Both the position numbers and the translations under genes were made by a program. A model generated the notes under the pieces. It was not told where the DNA came from and made no database searches. It worked only from the letters and a program-made list of their open reading frames with translations. Positions 34,463 to 47,540 of a stretch of 64,000 nt of DNA are shown one piece after another. The stretch is from CALIZF01 sp046292445 (GTDB lineage: Bacteria > Pseudomonadota > Alphaproteobacteria > Rhodobacterales > Rhodobacteraceae), in NCBI GenBank assembly GCA_046292445.1, contig JBKBQT010000015.1, positions 9,421-73,420 on the forward strand. The letters are read 5' to 3'. How positions within the stretch are numbered: position 1 is the stretch's first letter; each line of letters opens with the position of its first letter.

Positions 34463-36489
34463 GCTTCCCCCAGCGTGACGATCAGGTTGCCCTGCGCATC
34501 GGTTTCGACCCGGTCGCCCGGATCGACGACAAGGGTCGTATCCATCTGTTCGACGATGGCCGGGCCGGCGAAGGCGGCGCCGGGCGGCAGACGCTCGCGG
34601 CGATAGACTGGCGTGACGCGCGGCGCGCCATCGAACCACACCGGCCGATGGCCCGTGACCGCATCGGCCAGCCGCGCCGCCCGCCCCGCCGGGTCGATCA
34701 GCGCGGCAAGGTCGATCGCCGGGCGCAGCCCCGTCACCGACGTGGCGAGGTTGACGAGCATCGCCCGCACCTCGGGCATCGCGACGCGGAAGCGGGCGAG
34801 ATAGGCCCGCTCGAACGCCGCCTGCAGGCCCGCGCGCGTCGGGCGGCCGTCCGGCAGCGGGATCCGCAGAAGGTGGGTCTGGCCGCGGAACTGCATGTCG
34901 GCGGCATGGTCCACCCGCACGGCGACGACAGGCGCCGTCGCGGCGGCGACGCGCGCGCGCCCCTCGGCCTCCTGCGCGGCGAGGATGGCGGCGACCTCGT
35001 CCTCGTCCAGCGCATCGACGGCCCGGGCATGGGTGCGCAGGAAATCGTGGCGCAGGTCGGCCACCACGCAGCCGAGCGCGTTGGTCAGCCCCGGCCGCGC
35101 CGGCACCAGCACCCGCGGGATCGCCAGATCCCGCGCCAGCGCCGCCGCATGGAGCGGGCCCGCGCCGCCGAAGGCGAAGAGCGCGAAATCCCGCGGATCG
35201 GCGCCGAGCGAGACCGACACCATGCGGATCGCCCCGGCCATGTGGGTGTTGGCCAGCCGGATCACCGCCGCCGCCGCCGCCTCGGGGCCAAGGCCGAGCG
35301 GGGCGCCGATCTGGTCCGCAAAGGCCGCGCGCACCGCCGGCAGCGCCCCGGCGAACCGGTCCGGCGAAAGGCGGCCCAGCAGCAGGTTGGCATCGGTGAT
35401 CGTCGGCCGCGTGCCGCCGCGCCCGGCGCAGATCGGCCCTGGATCCGACCCCGCGCTGTCCGGCCCGACGCGCAGCATGCCGCCGCCGTCCACCCGCGCG
35501 ATGGACCCGCCCCCGGCCCCGACGGTGCGCACATCGACCATGGGCACATGGATCGGCATGGCATAATCCACCGCGATCTCGGTCGAGACCGGCACCGCCC
35601 CGCCCCGGATCAGCGCCACATCGGTCGAGGTGCCGCCCATGTCATAGGTGATGAGGTCGGGGATGCCCGCCGCGCGCCCGGTCGCCGCCGCCGCCATGAC
35701 GCCCGAGGCCGGGCCGCTCATCACCGTCTTGACCGCCTCGCGCGCGACATCGCCGGCCGCGACCATCCCGCCGTTGCCGTTCATCACCAGAAGGTCCTGC
35801 CGATAGCCCCCCGCCGCCAGATCGCGCGCCAGCCGCGCGACATAGCGTTCCAGCACCGGCTGCACCCCGGCATTGACGGCCGCCGTCACCCCCCTTTCAT
35901 ACTCGCGGCTTTCGGACAGGAGTTCATGGCCCGCGGTGACATAGGGCGTGGGCCACAGGGCGCGGGCGATTTCGGCGGCGCGGCGTTCGTGAGCGGGGTT
36001 GGCATAGCTGTGGAGGAAATGGATCACCAGCGCCTCACAGCCCGCCGCGATCAGCCGGGCGAGCGCATCGCGCAGCGCGACCTCGTCCAGCGGGGTGACG
36101 ACGCGGCCCTGCGCATCCATCCGCTCGGGGATCTCCAGCCGCAGGTCGCGCGGGATGACCGGGACGAAATGCCCGGTCATCCCGTAGGCCTGCGGGCGGG
36201 TGCGGCGCCCAAGCTCCAGCACGTCGCGGAACCCTTCGGTCGTGACAAGGCCCGTCCGCGCCAGCCGCCGCTCTAGCACCGCATTGGTGGTGGTCGTCGT
36301 GCCGTGCACGATGAGATCGACCCCCGCCAGATCGAGCCCCGCCGCGGCAAAGGCCGCGATCACCCCCGGCGCCTGGTTGGGCAGGGTGGTCGGCACCTTG
36401 GCCAGATGCACCGCGCCCGTCGCGGGATCGACCGCCACCAGATCGGTGAAGGTGCCGCCCACATCGACGCCCGCGATCAGCCCCCCCAT
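34459..36489 (-). CDS. hyuA: hydantoinase/oxoprolinase subunit A
   Basis: A 676-residue HyuA-family protein, the ATP-binding partner of HyuB. The N-terminus has the actin-like phosphate motif (GVDVGGTFTDLVAVD), followed by HGTTTTTNAVLERR, then SESREYERGVTAAVNA, TYDMGGTSTDVALI, VGAGGGSIARVDGGG and FAFGGAGPLHAAALA. The complete N-terminal and catalytic domains are present. It starts 2 bp after the PF06684 gene stop, so the operon is tightly packed. Confidence 0.93.
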   Translation of the reverse strand: MGGLIAGVDVGGTFTDLVAVDPATGAVHLAKVPTTLPNQAPGVIAAFAAAGLDLAGVDLIVHGTTTTTNAVLERRLARTGLVTTEGFRDVLELGRRTRPQAYGMTGHFVPVIPRDLRLEIPERMDAQGRVVTPLDEVALRDALARLIAAGCEALVIHFLHSYANPAHERRAAEIARALWPTPYVTAGHELLSESREYERGVTAAVNAGVQPVLERYVARLARDLAAGGYRQDLLVMNGNGGMVAAGDVAREAVKTVMSGPASGVMAAAATGRAAGIPDLITYDMGGTSTDVALIRGGAVPVSTEIAVDYAMPIHVPMVDVRTVGAGGGSIARVDGGGMLRVGPDSAGSDPGPICAGRGGTRPTITDANLLLGRLSPDRFAGALPAVRAAFADQIGAPLGLGPEAAAAAVIRLANTHMAGAIRMVSVSLGADPRDFALFAFGGAGPLHAAALARDLAIPRVLVPARPGLTNALGCVVADLRHDFLRTHARAVDALDEDEVAAILAAQEAEGRARVAAATAPVVAVRVDHAADMQFRGQTHLLRIPLPDGRPTRAGLQAAFERAYLARFRVAMPEVRAMLVNLATSVTGLRPAIDLAALIDPAGRAARLADAVTGHRPVWFDGAPRVTPVYRRERLPPGAAFAGPAIVEQMDTTLVVDPGDRVETDAQGNLIVTLGEA

Positions 36490-36491
36490 GG

Positions 36492-37073
36492 TCAGCGCAG
36501 CCCGTCCTCGCCGGTCACCTGCCAGACCTCGAGCCCGCCCATCCGGCTGTGGATGCGTCCGCCCCTGGCCATGGCGAGGGCCAGCGCGATCTCGCCGGCC
36601 CGCGGTGCGTCGGGGACAGATACCGTAAAGGCGTCGAAATGGCTGCGCACATAGGCGGCGTTGATATGCCCCAGCGGCACGTCGAGCGATGCGCCCATCC
36701 CGCCGACCTTCATCGCCGAGGGCACGATGGCCCGGCTTTCGCCCAGACGCGCGCGCATCGCATAGCCGCCGGGGACGTGCCAGAGCGCGCCATGTTCCGC
36801 CTCGCCCGCCTCGCCGACGATGGCACCCTTGCCATAGCCGTCGATCCCGTCGCGCCCGCCGAGGGCGGCGATCAGGCGGTCGGTCATCGCAAGGCCGAGC
36901 GGCCTCAGGTCCTCCATCGCCGGTTGCAGGTCGGGCTCGAAGCGGTGGGCGAAGGGGTTGGCGACGATGGCGACGACAGCGCCGCGCAGGCGGGGCGCGG
37001 GCGGCGGGGGGCCGAAGTCATGGGCGATCTCCTCGACGGTGAGGATCATCTTGCGCAGGGCAAAGTCAGGCAT
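36492..37073 (-). CDS. PF06684 (amino acid synthesis family, former DUF1185) protein
   Basis: A 193-residue protein of the family named 'amino acid synthesis' in databases. Conserved parts are RGAVVAIVANPFAHRFEPDL, GYGKGAIVGEAGEAEHGALWH and ALAMARGGRIHSRMGGL. No signal peptide or helix is present. The biochemical role is not established to my knowledge. The gene overlaps the end of the UPF0280 gene by 8 bp and precedes hyuA, so it probably acts on the same ring or its opened product. Confidence 0.83.
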   Translation of the reverse strand: MPDFALRKMILTVEEIAHDFGPPPPAPRLRGAVVAIVANPFAHRFEPDLQPAMEDLRPLGLAMTDRLIAALGGRDGIDGYGKGAIVGEAGEAEHGALWHVPGGYAMRARLGESRAIVPSAMKVGGMGASLDVPLGHINAAYVRSHFDAFTVSVPDAPRAGEIALALAMARGGRIHSRMGGLEVWQVTGEDGLR

Positions 37074-37911
37074 GGGCAGGCTCCGCTGCGGGCAGGGCGA
37101 GGGGGCCGGCGATGCGGCGCTGCCCCCCGAGGAACAGCGCGGCGGCCACGATCAGGCCGCGGGCGCGAAAGGCCTCCGCCGCCTGCGCGCCGCGGTCGAG
37201 CGCAGCGGCGGTCTCGGCCGCGGTCAGGGGGCCGACCGCGACCGTCACCATGCGGTCCCCGAGGTCGCTGCCCGCCTGCATCGCACGGGCCGGGCGGCGG
37301 GTGATCGCGGGATGGCCCGGCAGGTCCACCGCGTTGGCGATCATCGTGGCGGCCGCATCGGCCTGCGCGGCCGTGGCGGCGAGCACCGTGACAGCATCGG
37401 CGATGCCGAGCGACCAGCTTCGCCCACGCCAGCCGGAGGTGGCGATGCCGCGCACGGTGTCCGCATGCGTTATGGTCACGCGCGGGGCGCCGGGGGCGCC
37501 GGCGATGGCGGCGGTCAGGCTCGTGCCGGGGGCAAGATGCAGCGCGATGTCGCCGCCGTTGTTGGCATAGGCCCGCGCGATGCCACCCCCGGCGACGAGG
37601 GCCGCCAGAACCTCCTCGGCCACCGCCCCGGCGACGGCGGCCATGGGCGTGACGAAGGCGGGGCGGAAGGGGGCGACGGCGGCCGCCATGCGGCGGGCGA
37701 CGGGGCCGGCGAGCGGGCGCGGTTCGCTCGCGCGCAGGGCGGGGAGTTCGGCGACAAGCGCGGCCAGCAGGCCCGAGAACCGCGCGGTCGCGGCGGCATG
37801 GGCCGCCCGCACCGCCGCGGGCGCGCCCCAGGCCTCGACGATCAGGTCGATGGGCCCGTGATGCAGGTGCAGCCGCCGCCCGTCCGGCAGAAGGCGCGCG
37901 GCGGCGGTCAT
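37066..37911 (-). CDS. UPF0280 (ApbE-like fold) protein
   Basis: A 281-residue protein of the UPF0280 family. Relevant segments are FVTPMAAVAGAVAEEVLAAL, ARAYANNGGDIALHL and GIATSGWRGRSWSLGIADAVTVLA, which match the ApbE/FMN-transferase-like core. ApbE proteins attach FMN covalently to flavoproteins. Its ATG overlaps the stop of the reductase-like gene upstream by 4 bp. A role in flavin delivery to that reductase is an attractive inference. The longer frame upstream of 37911 belongs to a shadow. Confidence 0.85.
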   Translation of the reverse strand: MTAAARLLPDGRRLHLHHGPIDLIVEAWGAPAAVRAAHAAATARFSGLLAALVAELPALRASEPRPLAGPVARRMAAAVAPFRPAFVTPMAAVAGAVAEEVLAALVAGGGIARAYANNGGDIALHLAPGTSLTAAIAGAPGAPRVTITHADTVRGIATSGWRGRSWSLGIADAVTVLAATAAQADAAATMIANAVDLPGHPAITRRPARAMQAGSDLGDRMVTVAVGPLTAAETAAALDRGAQAAEAFRARGLIVAAALFLGGQRRIAGPLALPAAEPAHA

Positions 37912-39355
37912 GCCGCCCCGCCCGGGCTGGCGGCGATCCGCGCGGCGGCGCTGTATTCGCCGCCCCGCTCCATCACGTCGCGCAGGCTGCGGATCGCGCC
38001 GTCGTGCCCGCCGAGCGCCCGATAGGCCGCACGCGGGAGCGTGAATTCGAGCGGTGCGACCAGCGCCGGGGTCGGCACCGCGCCGAAGGCGCCGGCAGGC
38101 AGGCGCGTGACATCGACCATGAAGGTGATCCCGCCGCCCGGCCAGACATAGACCGGCGCCCCGCCGCAGGTCAGCCGCGCCGTCCCCGCCTGCACCGCCC
38201 GCGTCAGCCGCACCGGGTTGCGCGTCACGCCCGACCGAAGGCTCCCCCCCGCCCCGCCCATGAACAGGACGGTGCAGAGGGCGGGTTCGCAATTCTCGGC
38301 GATCAGCGCGACCGCCGGCGCCAGCGCCGGCGGCAGATCGAAGCGCACAGGGTGCAGCGCGTCGTCGAGCACGTAATAGGCATGATCCTCGCCCGTGGTG
38401 GACACCATCAGAAGGCGCAGCCCCGGCCGCGCCCCCCGCGCCGCCTGCCACGGCCCGAGGATGTCGAGCGGATCGGTTAGCCGCGTGCCGCCCCAGCCCG
38501 GCCCCGGTTCGGACACCCGGAAATACCGCCCCGGCGTGGACCGGTGGCCCTTGACGCGGATGCCGGTCGGCTGCCAGCCGATGACCCGGCCCGCCTGATG
38601 TTCCGACACGACGCCGGTGATATGGTCATCGACCACGACAACCTCATCCACCAGCCCTGCCCATTGGTCGGCGAACATCCCGATCGTGGCCGACCCGCAG
38701 CCGACGCGCATCCGCCGCTCGGCCGCGCCGTCTACCACCGGCGGCGCCCCCGCCTGCACCGTCACCGCCGCGCCGCCGTCGATGGTCAGGTCCGCCGCAT
38801 GCCCGTTGCACAGCGCGAGCAGCGCGTCGCAGGTCGCCCGCCCTTCGGCCTTGGACCCGCCGGTCAGGTGATGCACCCCGCCGAGCGACAGCATCTGGCT
38901 GCCGTATTCGGCGGTGGTGACATGGCCGATGGCCTCGCCCCCCGCCCGCACCACCGCGTCCTCGGGGCCGAGGTGGCGGTCGGTGTCGATCTTGGCCTTG
39001 ACCCCGCAGTAGGAGAATATCGCCTCGGTCACGACCGTCACCATGTCGGCCCCCTCGATGTCCGAGGCGACGATGAACGGCGCGGGCTTGTAGTCGGGAT
39101 AGGTCGTGCCCGCGCCGATGCCGGTCAGCCGCGCGCCATCGGGCACCGCGCCCTCCCCGGCGCCGGCAAAGGGCACGACGCGCCCGCCTGCCTCGACCGT
39201 GCGGGCCAGCAGCACCACCGGATCGGTGCGGATCAGCCGGCCGGCGTCGTTGGCATAGCGGTCGCAGGCCCCCGTCTGGCCCGGCGCGATGTAGCACAGC
39301 ACCGGGCAGGCGTCGCAGCGGATTTTCCCGCCCATCCGCGCCGCGGCCGGCCCCG

Positions 39356-39359
<4 letters not shown>
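37908..39359 (-). CDS. 6-hydroxynicotinate reductase-like Fe-S protein
   Basis: A 483-residue protein resembling the family annotated as 6-hydroxynicotinate reductase (Hnr), a ferredoxin-dependent iron-sulfur flavoprotein in Eubacterium barkeri. The N-terminus carries four Cys (C15, C18, C22, C32 in CDACPVLCYIAPGQTGACDRY) suited to an Fe-S cluster. GVKAKIDTDRHLGPEDAV, GVHHLTGGSKAEGRATCDAL and RMRVGCGSATIGMFADQW are conserved-looking. It is flanked by a Mo-hydroxylase and UPF0280, as expected for a hydroxylation-then-reduction attack on an N-heterocycle. Family call is from recognition of the pattern; the substrate is unproven. Confidence 0.72.
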
Positions 39360-42078
<2,719 letters not shown>

Positions 42079-42082
<4 letters not shown>

Positions 42083-42963
42083 GCATCCTCCGCCAGTGCG
42101 GCAACAGCGCGGGCGATCAGCACCGCCGCGGCCCCGGCGCGGTAGTCGGCCGTGCCGCGCACGTCCTCGATGGGGGCAAGCACGGCGGCGACGGCGGCGG
42201 GGTCCACCAGCGCCGCGGCCCCGGCCAGCGGCGCGCCGGTCAGCGCCGCCTCGATCTGCGGCAGGCGGCGGGCGACGGGGCTGCAGGCGCCGACCGAGAC
42301 AGCGGCGCCGGTGATCCGCCCCCCTGCAGTGACAAGGCGGACGGCGACCATGGCGATCGAGATCACCAGATGCCGCCGCGCCCCGAGCTTGGCGAACCGG
42401 CTCTGCCCGGCGAGGGCGGCAGCTGGGATGTGGATCGCCGTCATCACCTCGTCCGGCGCAAGGGCAGTGCGGCGCGGACCGGTGAGGAAGTCCGCGAGAG
42501 GCAGGCGCCGGGCCCCGCGGAGCGATACCAGCTCGACCGACGCATCCAGCACCAGCAGCGGCGGCACGCCATCGGCGGCGGGCGATGCGTTGCACAGGTT
42601 GCCGGCAAGGGTGCCGGCGTTCTGCACCTGCACGCCGCCCACGTCGGCCGCCGCAGCGCGCAGCGCATCCAGCGCGGGCGGCAGGCGGGTGGCGCGGGCA
42701 AGCGCCGACCATGTGACGCCGGCGCCGATCCGCAGGCCATCATCCCCGATCGCGAGACGGTCGAACCCCTCGAGCGCGGACAGGTCGAGCACACGGCCGT
42801 CGAGCCCCCCGACCCCCGCCCCGGCGTAAAGGTCGGTGCCCCCGGCAAGCCGGATGCACGGGCCGGCTGCCAGCAGCCCCAGCGCCTCGTCCAGCCGGGT
42901 TGGCCTTGCGTAGATGGTCGCTCCCCCGATCCAGCGCCCCGCCCGCGGGACGCACCGCAGCAT
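42079..42963 (-). CDS. molybdenum hydroxylase FAD-binding subunit (CoxM/XdhA type)
   Basis: A 294-residue FAD_binding_5 protein of the CO/xanthine dehydrogenase medium-subunit type. FAD motifs are IRLAGGTDLYAGA and VQNAGTLAGNLCNASPAAD, and the C-terminal CO_deh_flav_C domain follows. It completes the hydroxylase with the downstream Mo/Fe-S subunit. The start is uncertain: the ATG at 42963 adds a leader (MLRCVPRAGRWIGG) before the usual beginning (ATIYARPTRLDEAL), and a promoter-like TTGACA lies just 23 bp upstream, so translation may begin further in. It is the first gene of the nine-gene operon. Confidence 0.88.
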
Positions 42964-42985
42964 CGTGCGGCGGCGGGTTGCCGGC

Positions 42986-42991
42986 TGTCAA
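42986..42991 (-). promoter_or_regulatory. candidate -35 element of the N-heterocycle operon
   Basis: TTGACA on the minus strand lies between the ccoP terminator and the hydroxylase FAD subunit gene. At 18 bp spacing the -10 would be CACGAT, which overlaps the annotated ATG. This is the only promoter-like element in the roughly 50 bp available. Confidence 0.35.
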
Positions 42992-43015
42992 CGCCCCGTG
43001 GCGGCGGAACGCGAA

Positions 43016-43045
43016 GGGGGCGGGCATCGGTGGACGCCCGCCCCC
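43016..43045 (-). terminator. strong terminator hairpin after ccoNOQP
   Basis: A perfect 10-bp stem (GGGGGCGGGC / GCCCGCCCCC) can extend to 13 bp with a 4-nt loop on the minus strand. It lies 21 bp after the ccoP stop and separates the oxidase operon from the catabolic operon that follows on the same strand. Confidence 0.8.
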
Positions 43046-43066
43046 CTTGATGCCGCGGCGCGCCGG

Positions 43067-43942
43067 CTATTCGCCGCCGCCGAGCCCGTGGACATAGACC
43101 GAGACCGACCGGATATCCGCCTCGGACAGGCGGCCGCCCCAGGGCGGCATCACGCCGTAGCGGGCGTTGACCACCGAGTAGCGGATCGACGCCTCGCTGC
43201 CGCCGTAAAGCCAGATCGCATCGTTCAGCCGCGGCGCACCGATGTCGCGGTTCCCCTCGCCGGCATCGCCATGGCAGGATGCGCAGTTGTCGGCATAGAC
43301 CTCGGCCCCCGGTTCGGCGAGCGCGGCGTCATGCGACTGGTTCGACATCTGCCGCACATACTGCACCACCTGGTCGATCTCGGCGGGCTCCAGCAGCTCG
43401 CCGAAGGCCGGCATCTGGCTGAAGCGCGCATCCTCGTCCTGCGTGTTGCGGATGCCGTGCGTGATGGTGAGGTAGATGTTCTCGATATCCCCGCCCCAGA
43501 GCCAGTCGTCGTCCAGAAGGTTGGGATAGCCCGCCGCCTGCACCCCCGCCGCGCCCGCGCCATGGCAGCTCACGCACCAGGTGCGGAACACGGCCGCCCC
43601 GGCGTTGGTCGCATAGTTCAGCAGCGCCGGATCCTCGGCGATCGCCGTCAGGTCGGCATCGACCAGCCGGGCACGGATGTCGGCATTGGCCGCCGCGAAG
43701 CGGTCGATCTCGGCCGCAACCTCGGCGCGCGTCGAATGGCCGAGCAGGCCGGGCGTGGCCCGGGTCAGCAGCGGCCAGGCGGGATAGAAGATCGTATAGA
43801 TCAGCGCCCAGGCGATGCAGGCGTAGAACGTATAGAGCCACCACCGGGGGAGCGGGTTGTTGTATTCCTCGATCCCGTCCCAGCTGTGGCCCGTCGTCTC
43901 GACCTCGCCGGGTTTGGCGGGCTTGCTGTGCTGCGCGCTCAT
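43067..43942 (-). CDS. ccoP: cbb3 cytochrome c oxidase, diheme subunit III
   Basis: A 291-residue membrane-anchored diheme cytochrome c. A FixP_N domain with one or two N-terminal helices (about residues 30-55) is followed by two class I heme sites, CVSCHGAGA and [11 protein letters not shown], with axial Met candidates in [11 protein letters not shown] and [11 protein letters not shown]. It passes electrons from soluble cytochrome c to CcoO/CcoN. It overlaps ccoQ by 4 bp and ends the operon before a strong terminator. Confidence 0.96.
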   Translation of the reverse strand: MSAQHSKPAKPGEVETTGHSWDGIEEYNNPLPRWWLYTFYACIAWALIYTIFYPAWPLLTRATPGLLGHSTRAEVAAEIDRFAAANADIRARLVDADLTAIAEDPALLNYATNAGAAVFRTWCVSCHGAGAAGVQAAGYPNLLDDDWLWGGDIENIYLTITHGIRNTQDEDARFSQMPAFGELLEPAEIDQVVQYVRQMSNQSHDAALAEPGAEVYADNCASCHGDAGEGNRDIGAPRLNDAIWLYGGSEASIRYSVVNARYGVMPPWGGRLSEADIRSVSVYVHGLGGGE

Positions 43943-44172
43943 GGCCGCGCCTCCTTGTCGGTTTTTCTGGCATCGGTCGTGCGGGTATCGCTGCCGCGGG
44001 GGGCGACCGGCGCGGGCCGGTCGTCATGGCGGAAGATGGACGTTGCCGCCTCGTACTGGCGCCGCCGCGATCCGGGGCGGAACACAAAGACCACCACCCC
44101 GATGAAGAACAGCGTGAGGAACAGCAGCATCCAGCTGTCGGCGAAAGCGCGCAGGAAGGTATAGGTTTCCAT
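43939..44172 (-). CDS. ccoQ: cbb3 oxidase small subunit CcoQ
   Basis: A 77-residue protein with one N-terminal membrane helix ([18 protein letters not shown]), then [20 protein letters not shown], the usual CcoQ/FixQ pattern, and a charged tail. CcoQ stabilises the complex and has been linked to signal transfer in R. sphaeroides. It sits between ccoO and ccoP as in other cbb3 operons. Confidence 0.93.
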   Translation of the reverse strand: METYTFLRAFADSWMLLFLTLFFIGVVVFVFRPGSRRRQYEAATSIFRHDDRPAPVAPRGSDTRTTDARKTDKEARP

Positions 44173-44181
44173 GCCCGCCCC

Positions 44182-44907
44182 CTACCGGCTCGCGTCCGGG
44201 ATGAAGGTCGAGAAATCGACCATCGTGCCCAGCACCTGAAGATAGGCGATCATCGCGTCGAGCTCGGTCAACTGCGGCTGGCCGTCGAAGTTGCGCGTCT
44301 GCGCCCCCGGATAGCGTTCGAGCAGCGCGTCCCAGTCGCCGTCCGCCGTCGCCTGCACGATCAGGTCGGCCCGTGCATTGGCGATCATCTCGTCGGTATA
44401 GGGCACGCCCACCATCCGGTGCGCCTTGAGCAGATCGGCGACATGGCGCGTGTCGAGCGGCGTGCGCGACAGGAACGCATAGGGCGGCATGACCGATTCA
44501 GGCACCACCGACTTGGGGTTGTAGAAATGGTCCTGGTGCCATTCGTCGGAATAGCGCCCGCCCACGCGGGCCAGATCCGGCCCTGTCCGCTTCGATCCCC
44601 ACTGGAACGGGTGGTCGTACATCGATTCCGCCGCGAGGCTGTAGTGACCATAGCGTTCGACCTCGTCCCGCATGGGCCGGATCATCTGGCTGTGGCAGAC
44701 ATAGCAGCCCTCGCGCACGTAGATCTCGCGCCCCATCAGTTCGAGCGGGGAATAGGGCCGCACACCCTCGACCTTCTCGATGGTATTCTCGAGGTAGAAG
44801 AGGGGGACGATCTGCACCAGCCCGCCGATGGTGACGACGAGGAAGGACAGGATCGCCAGCAGCGTGGCATGCCGCTCGATCTTGCCGTGGGTGTCAAGAA
44901 TGCTCAT
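44182..44907 (-). CDS. ccoO: cbb3 cytochrome c oxidase, monoheme subunit II
   Basis: A 241-residue FixO protein with an N-terminal anchor helix (about residues 15-37) and one heme site ([13 protein letters not shown]). The conserved [21 protein letters not shown] and the Met-rich [11 protein letters not shown], which supplies the axial Met, are present. It transfers electrons from CcoP to CcoN. It follows ccoN by 12 bp. Confidence 0.96.
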   Translation of the reverse strand: MSILDTHGKIERHATLLAILSFLVVTIGGLVQIVPLFYLENTIEKVEGVRPYSPLELMGREIYVREGCYVCHSQMIRPMRDEVERYGHYSLAAESMYDHPFQWGSKRTGPDLARVGGRYSDEWHQDHFYNPKSVVPESVMPPYAFLSRTPLDTRHVADLLKAHRMVGVPYTDEMIANARADLIVQATADGDWDALLERYPGAQTRNFDGQPQLTELDAMIAYLQVLGTMVDFSTFIPDASR

Positions 44908-44919
44908 GCTGCGCCCCCC

Positions 44920-46521
44920 TCATTCCGCCGGGACCGCCGCGGGGGCGGTCTGTTTGCGGGCGACCGAGGTGACGGTCATCCACAGGTTGTAGCACATGAT
45001 GATCCCGCCCGCGAGATAGAGCACCCCGCCGATGCCGCGCACCACATACATCGGGAACTTGGCCGCCACCGTGTCGGCAAAGGCGTTCACGAGGAACCCG
45101 TTCGCATCCACCTCGCGCCACATCAGCCCTTCCATGATGCCCGACACCCACATGGCGCTCGCGTAGAGGACGATGCCGATCGTCGCGAGCCAGAAATGCC
45201 AGTTGACGAGCGCCATCGAGTAGAGCCGTTCCCGGTTCCACAGCCGCGGCGCGAGGTAGTAGAGCGCCCCGAAGGTGATCATGCCGTTCCAGCCCAGCGC
45301 GCCGGAATGGACATGGCCGATGGTCCAGTCGGTGTAGTGCGAAAGCGAGTTCACGGCCTTGATGCTCATCATCGGCCCCTCGAAGGTGCTCATCCCGTAA
45401 AAGCCGATCGAGACGACCATCATCCGGATGATCGGGTCGGTGCGCAGCTTGTCCCAGGCACCCGAGAGCGTCATCAGCCCGTTGATCATCCCGCCCCAGG
45501 ACGGCATCCACAGCATGATCGAGAACACCATGCCGAGCGTCGAGGCCCAGTCGGGCAGCGCGGTATAGTGCAGGTGATGCGGACCCGCCCAGATGTAGAG
45601 GAAGATCAGCGCCCAGAAGTGGATGATCGACAGCTTGTAGCTGTAGACCGGCCGCTCGGCCTGTTTGGGCACGAAGTAATACATCATCCCGAGGAACCCG
45701 GCGGTCAGGAAGAACCCGACGGCATTGTGGCCATACCACCACTGCACCATCGCATCCTGCACGCCCGAGAACACCTGCACCGATCTGGAGCCGAAGATCG
45801 ACACCGGTATGGACAGGTTGTTGACCACATGGAGCATCGCCACCGTGATGATGAACGACAGCAGGAACCAGTTGGCGACGTAGATGTGCGGCTCCTTGCG
45901 TTTGAGCAGCGTGCCGACGAAGACCGCAAGGAAGGCAAGCCAGACGATCGTCAGCCACCAGTCCACATACCATTCCGGCTCGGCATATTCCTTGGATTGC
46001 GTGGCGCCGAGCAGATAGCCCGTCGCGGCGAGCACGATGAAAAGGTTGTAGCCCCAGAACACGAACCAGGCGAGGTTGCCGCCCCACAGCCGCGCCGCGC
46101 TGGTGCGCTGCACGATGTAGAAGCTCGACATGATGAGCGCGTTGCCGCCGAAGGCGAAGATCACCGCCGAAGTGTGCAGCGGCCGCAGGCGCCCGAAGTT
46201 CATGTAGGGCTGCGCCCATTCGAAGTTGAGCGCCGGAAACGCGAGCTGGAACGCGATCCAGGTTCCGGCGAGGAACCCGACCACACCCCAGAACGCAGTG
46301 GCGATCAGCCCCGCCCGGATGACATCGTCCATGTATTCGTTTTCAGGCATCGCGGCCCGCGGCTCGTCGATCCGGCGCACCTGCCACAGGAACAGGCCGC
46401 CGGCGACGAGCATCACGGTGATCGCGTTGACCATATAGGCCAGGTCGCGCGCATAGTTGGCGGCGATCGCGGCGCAGACCGCGATCACCCCCAGCACGAC
46501 CAGTTTCGCGTAATCCCACAT
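44920..46521 (-). CDS. ccoN: cbb3 cytochrome c oxidase catalytic subunit I
   Basis: A 533-residue heme-copper oxidase subunit I with about 12 helices. Heme and CuB His ligands lie in [40 protein letters not shown] and [12 protein letters not shown]. The Tyr next to HNAVG is the cbb3-type cross-linked tyrosine region. The ATG at 46521 has AGAGGGA upstream; the frame's extra N-terminus is not used. It heads ccoNOQP, with an FnrL box 94 bp upstream. Confidence 0.97.
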   Translation of the reverse strand: MWDYAKLVVLGVIAVCAAIAANYARDLAYMVNAITVMLVAGGLFLWQVRRIDEPRAAMPENEYMDDVIRAGLIATAFWGVVGFLAGTWIAFQLAFPALNFEWAQPYMNFGRLRPLHTSAVIFAFGGNALIMSSFYIVQRTSAARLWGGNLAWFVFWGYNLFIVLAATGYLLGATQSKEYAEPEWYVDWWLTIVWLAFLAVFVGTLLKRKEPHIYVANWFLLSFIITVAMLHVVNNLSIPVSIFGSRSVQVFSGVQDAMVQWWYGHNAVGFFLTAGFLGMMYYFVPKQAERPVYSYKLSIIHFWALIFLYIWAGPHHLHYTALPDWASTLGMVFSIMLWMPSWGGMINGLMTLSGAWDKLRTDPIIRMMVVSIGFYGMSTFEGPMMSIKAVNSLSHYTDWTIGHVHSGALGWNGMITFGALYYLAPRLWNRERLYSMALVNWHFWLATIGIVLYASAMWVSGIMEGLMWREVDANGFLVNAFADTVAAKFPMYVVRGIGGVLYLAGGIIMCYNLWMTVTSVARKQTAPAAVPAE

Positions 46522-46614
46522 GTTGCGTCCCTCTTGTGAGGCGCGCGCAGGTTCGTTGCCCGCGCGGCTGCATCTCGGCATCATCCTTGTCGCAGCAGGG
46601 CCGCACGGCCTGCC

Positions 46615-46628
46615 TTGATCGAGGTCAA
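46615..46628. promoter_or_regulatory. FnrL box shared by ccoN and usp promoters
   Basis: TTGATCGAGGTCAA (TTGAT-N4-GTCAA) lies between divergent ccoN and the universal stress gene. For the plus direction, -41.5 placement predicts a -10 at 46651 (GAGACT) and a start near 46663, leaving 26 nt before the usp ATG. For ccoN the corresponding -10 (AAGGAT) is at about 46588-46583. Confidence 0.85.
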
Positions 46629-46688
46629 TGTCGCCGGTTTGAGCGGCTGCGAGACTGCGACAAAGAATCCGCGAGGGGAGCCGTGACC

Positions 46689-47531
46689 ATGGCCTACAAG
46701 ACGCTGTTCACCACCGTGACCGCCAGCGCCGAGGGGACCGGCCGCATCGAGGCGCTGGATGCGGCCGTCGCGCTCGCCCGGAAATGGGATGCGCATCTGG
46801 ATGTTCTGGCGCTCGGCGTGGACCGCACGCAGATCGGCTATTATTATGCGGGCGCGTCGGCGATGATCTACCAGCAGACGCTGGAACGCGCGCAGGACGA
46901 GGCGGCCGAGCAGGAAAGCGCCGCCCGCGACCGTCTGTCGCGCGAGGATATCCGCTGGTCGCTAGATTCGGCCGTCGTGCAGGTGGGCAGCCTCGGCACG
47001 GTCGTCGCGCAGCGGGCGCGGTTTGCCGACCTCGCCGTGATGCCCCGCCCCTACGGCCCGGGCCGCGGGGCCGAGAACGAGGCGGCGACCGAGGCGGCGC
47101 TGTTCGATGCGGCAACGCCGGTGCTCGTCGTGCCCGATGGCGCGATGCCGAAGTTCGACCGCGTCGTCGTCGGCTGGAACCAGGGGGCCGAGGCGCTGGC
47201 GGCGGTGCGGCAGGCGCTGCCGCTGCTGATCGGGGCGGGCATGGTGAACATCGCGGTGATCGACCCGCCCACCCATGGCCCCGAACGGTCGGACCCGGGC
47301 GGGCAGCTTTCGGCCTGGCTGTCGCGCCACGGCGTGCGGACCGAGGTTTCGGTGCTTGCGCGAACCATGCCGCGCACGTCCGACGTGCTGGCCCGGCATG
47401 TGCGCGATCAGGCGGCCGATATGCTCGTGATGGGCGCCTACGGCCATTCGCGGTTCCGGCAGGCGATCCTCGGCGGCACCACGCGCAACACGCTCGAACA
47501 GGCGGAGGTGCCGGTGTTCATGGCGCGCTGA
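46689..47531 (+). CDS. universal stress protein (two UspA domains)
   Basis: A 280-residue cytoplasmic protein with two UspA-like halves. The second ends with the ATP-binding motif [19 protein letters not shown]. The N-terminus [11 protein letters not shown] with GAGGGGAG upstream fixes the start. An equivalent gene stands between ccoN and fnrL in Rhodobacter. An FnrL box upstream predicts induction under low oxygen. Its biochemical role is unknown beyond nucleotide binding. Confidence 0.9.
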   Translation: MAYKTLFTTVTASAEGTGRIEALDAAVALARKWDAHLDVLALGVDRTQIGYYYAGASAMIYQQTLERAQDEAAEQESAARDRLSREDIRWSLDSAVVQVGSLGTVVAQRARFADLAVMPRPYGPGRGAENEAATEAALFDAATPVLVVPDGAMPKFDRVVVGWNQGAEALAAVRQALPLLIGAGMVNIAVIDPPTHGPERSDPGGQLSAWLSRHGVRTEVSVLARTMPRTSDVLARHVRDQAADMLVMGAYGHSRFRQAILGGTTRNTLEQAEVPVFMAR

Positions 47532-47540
47532 TGGCCCGCG

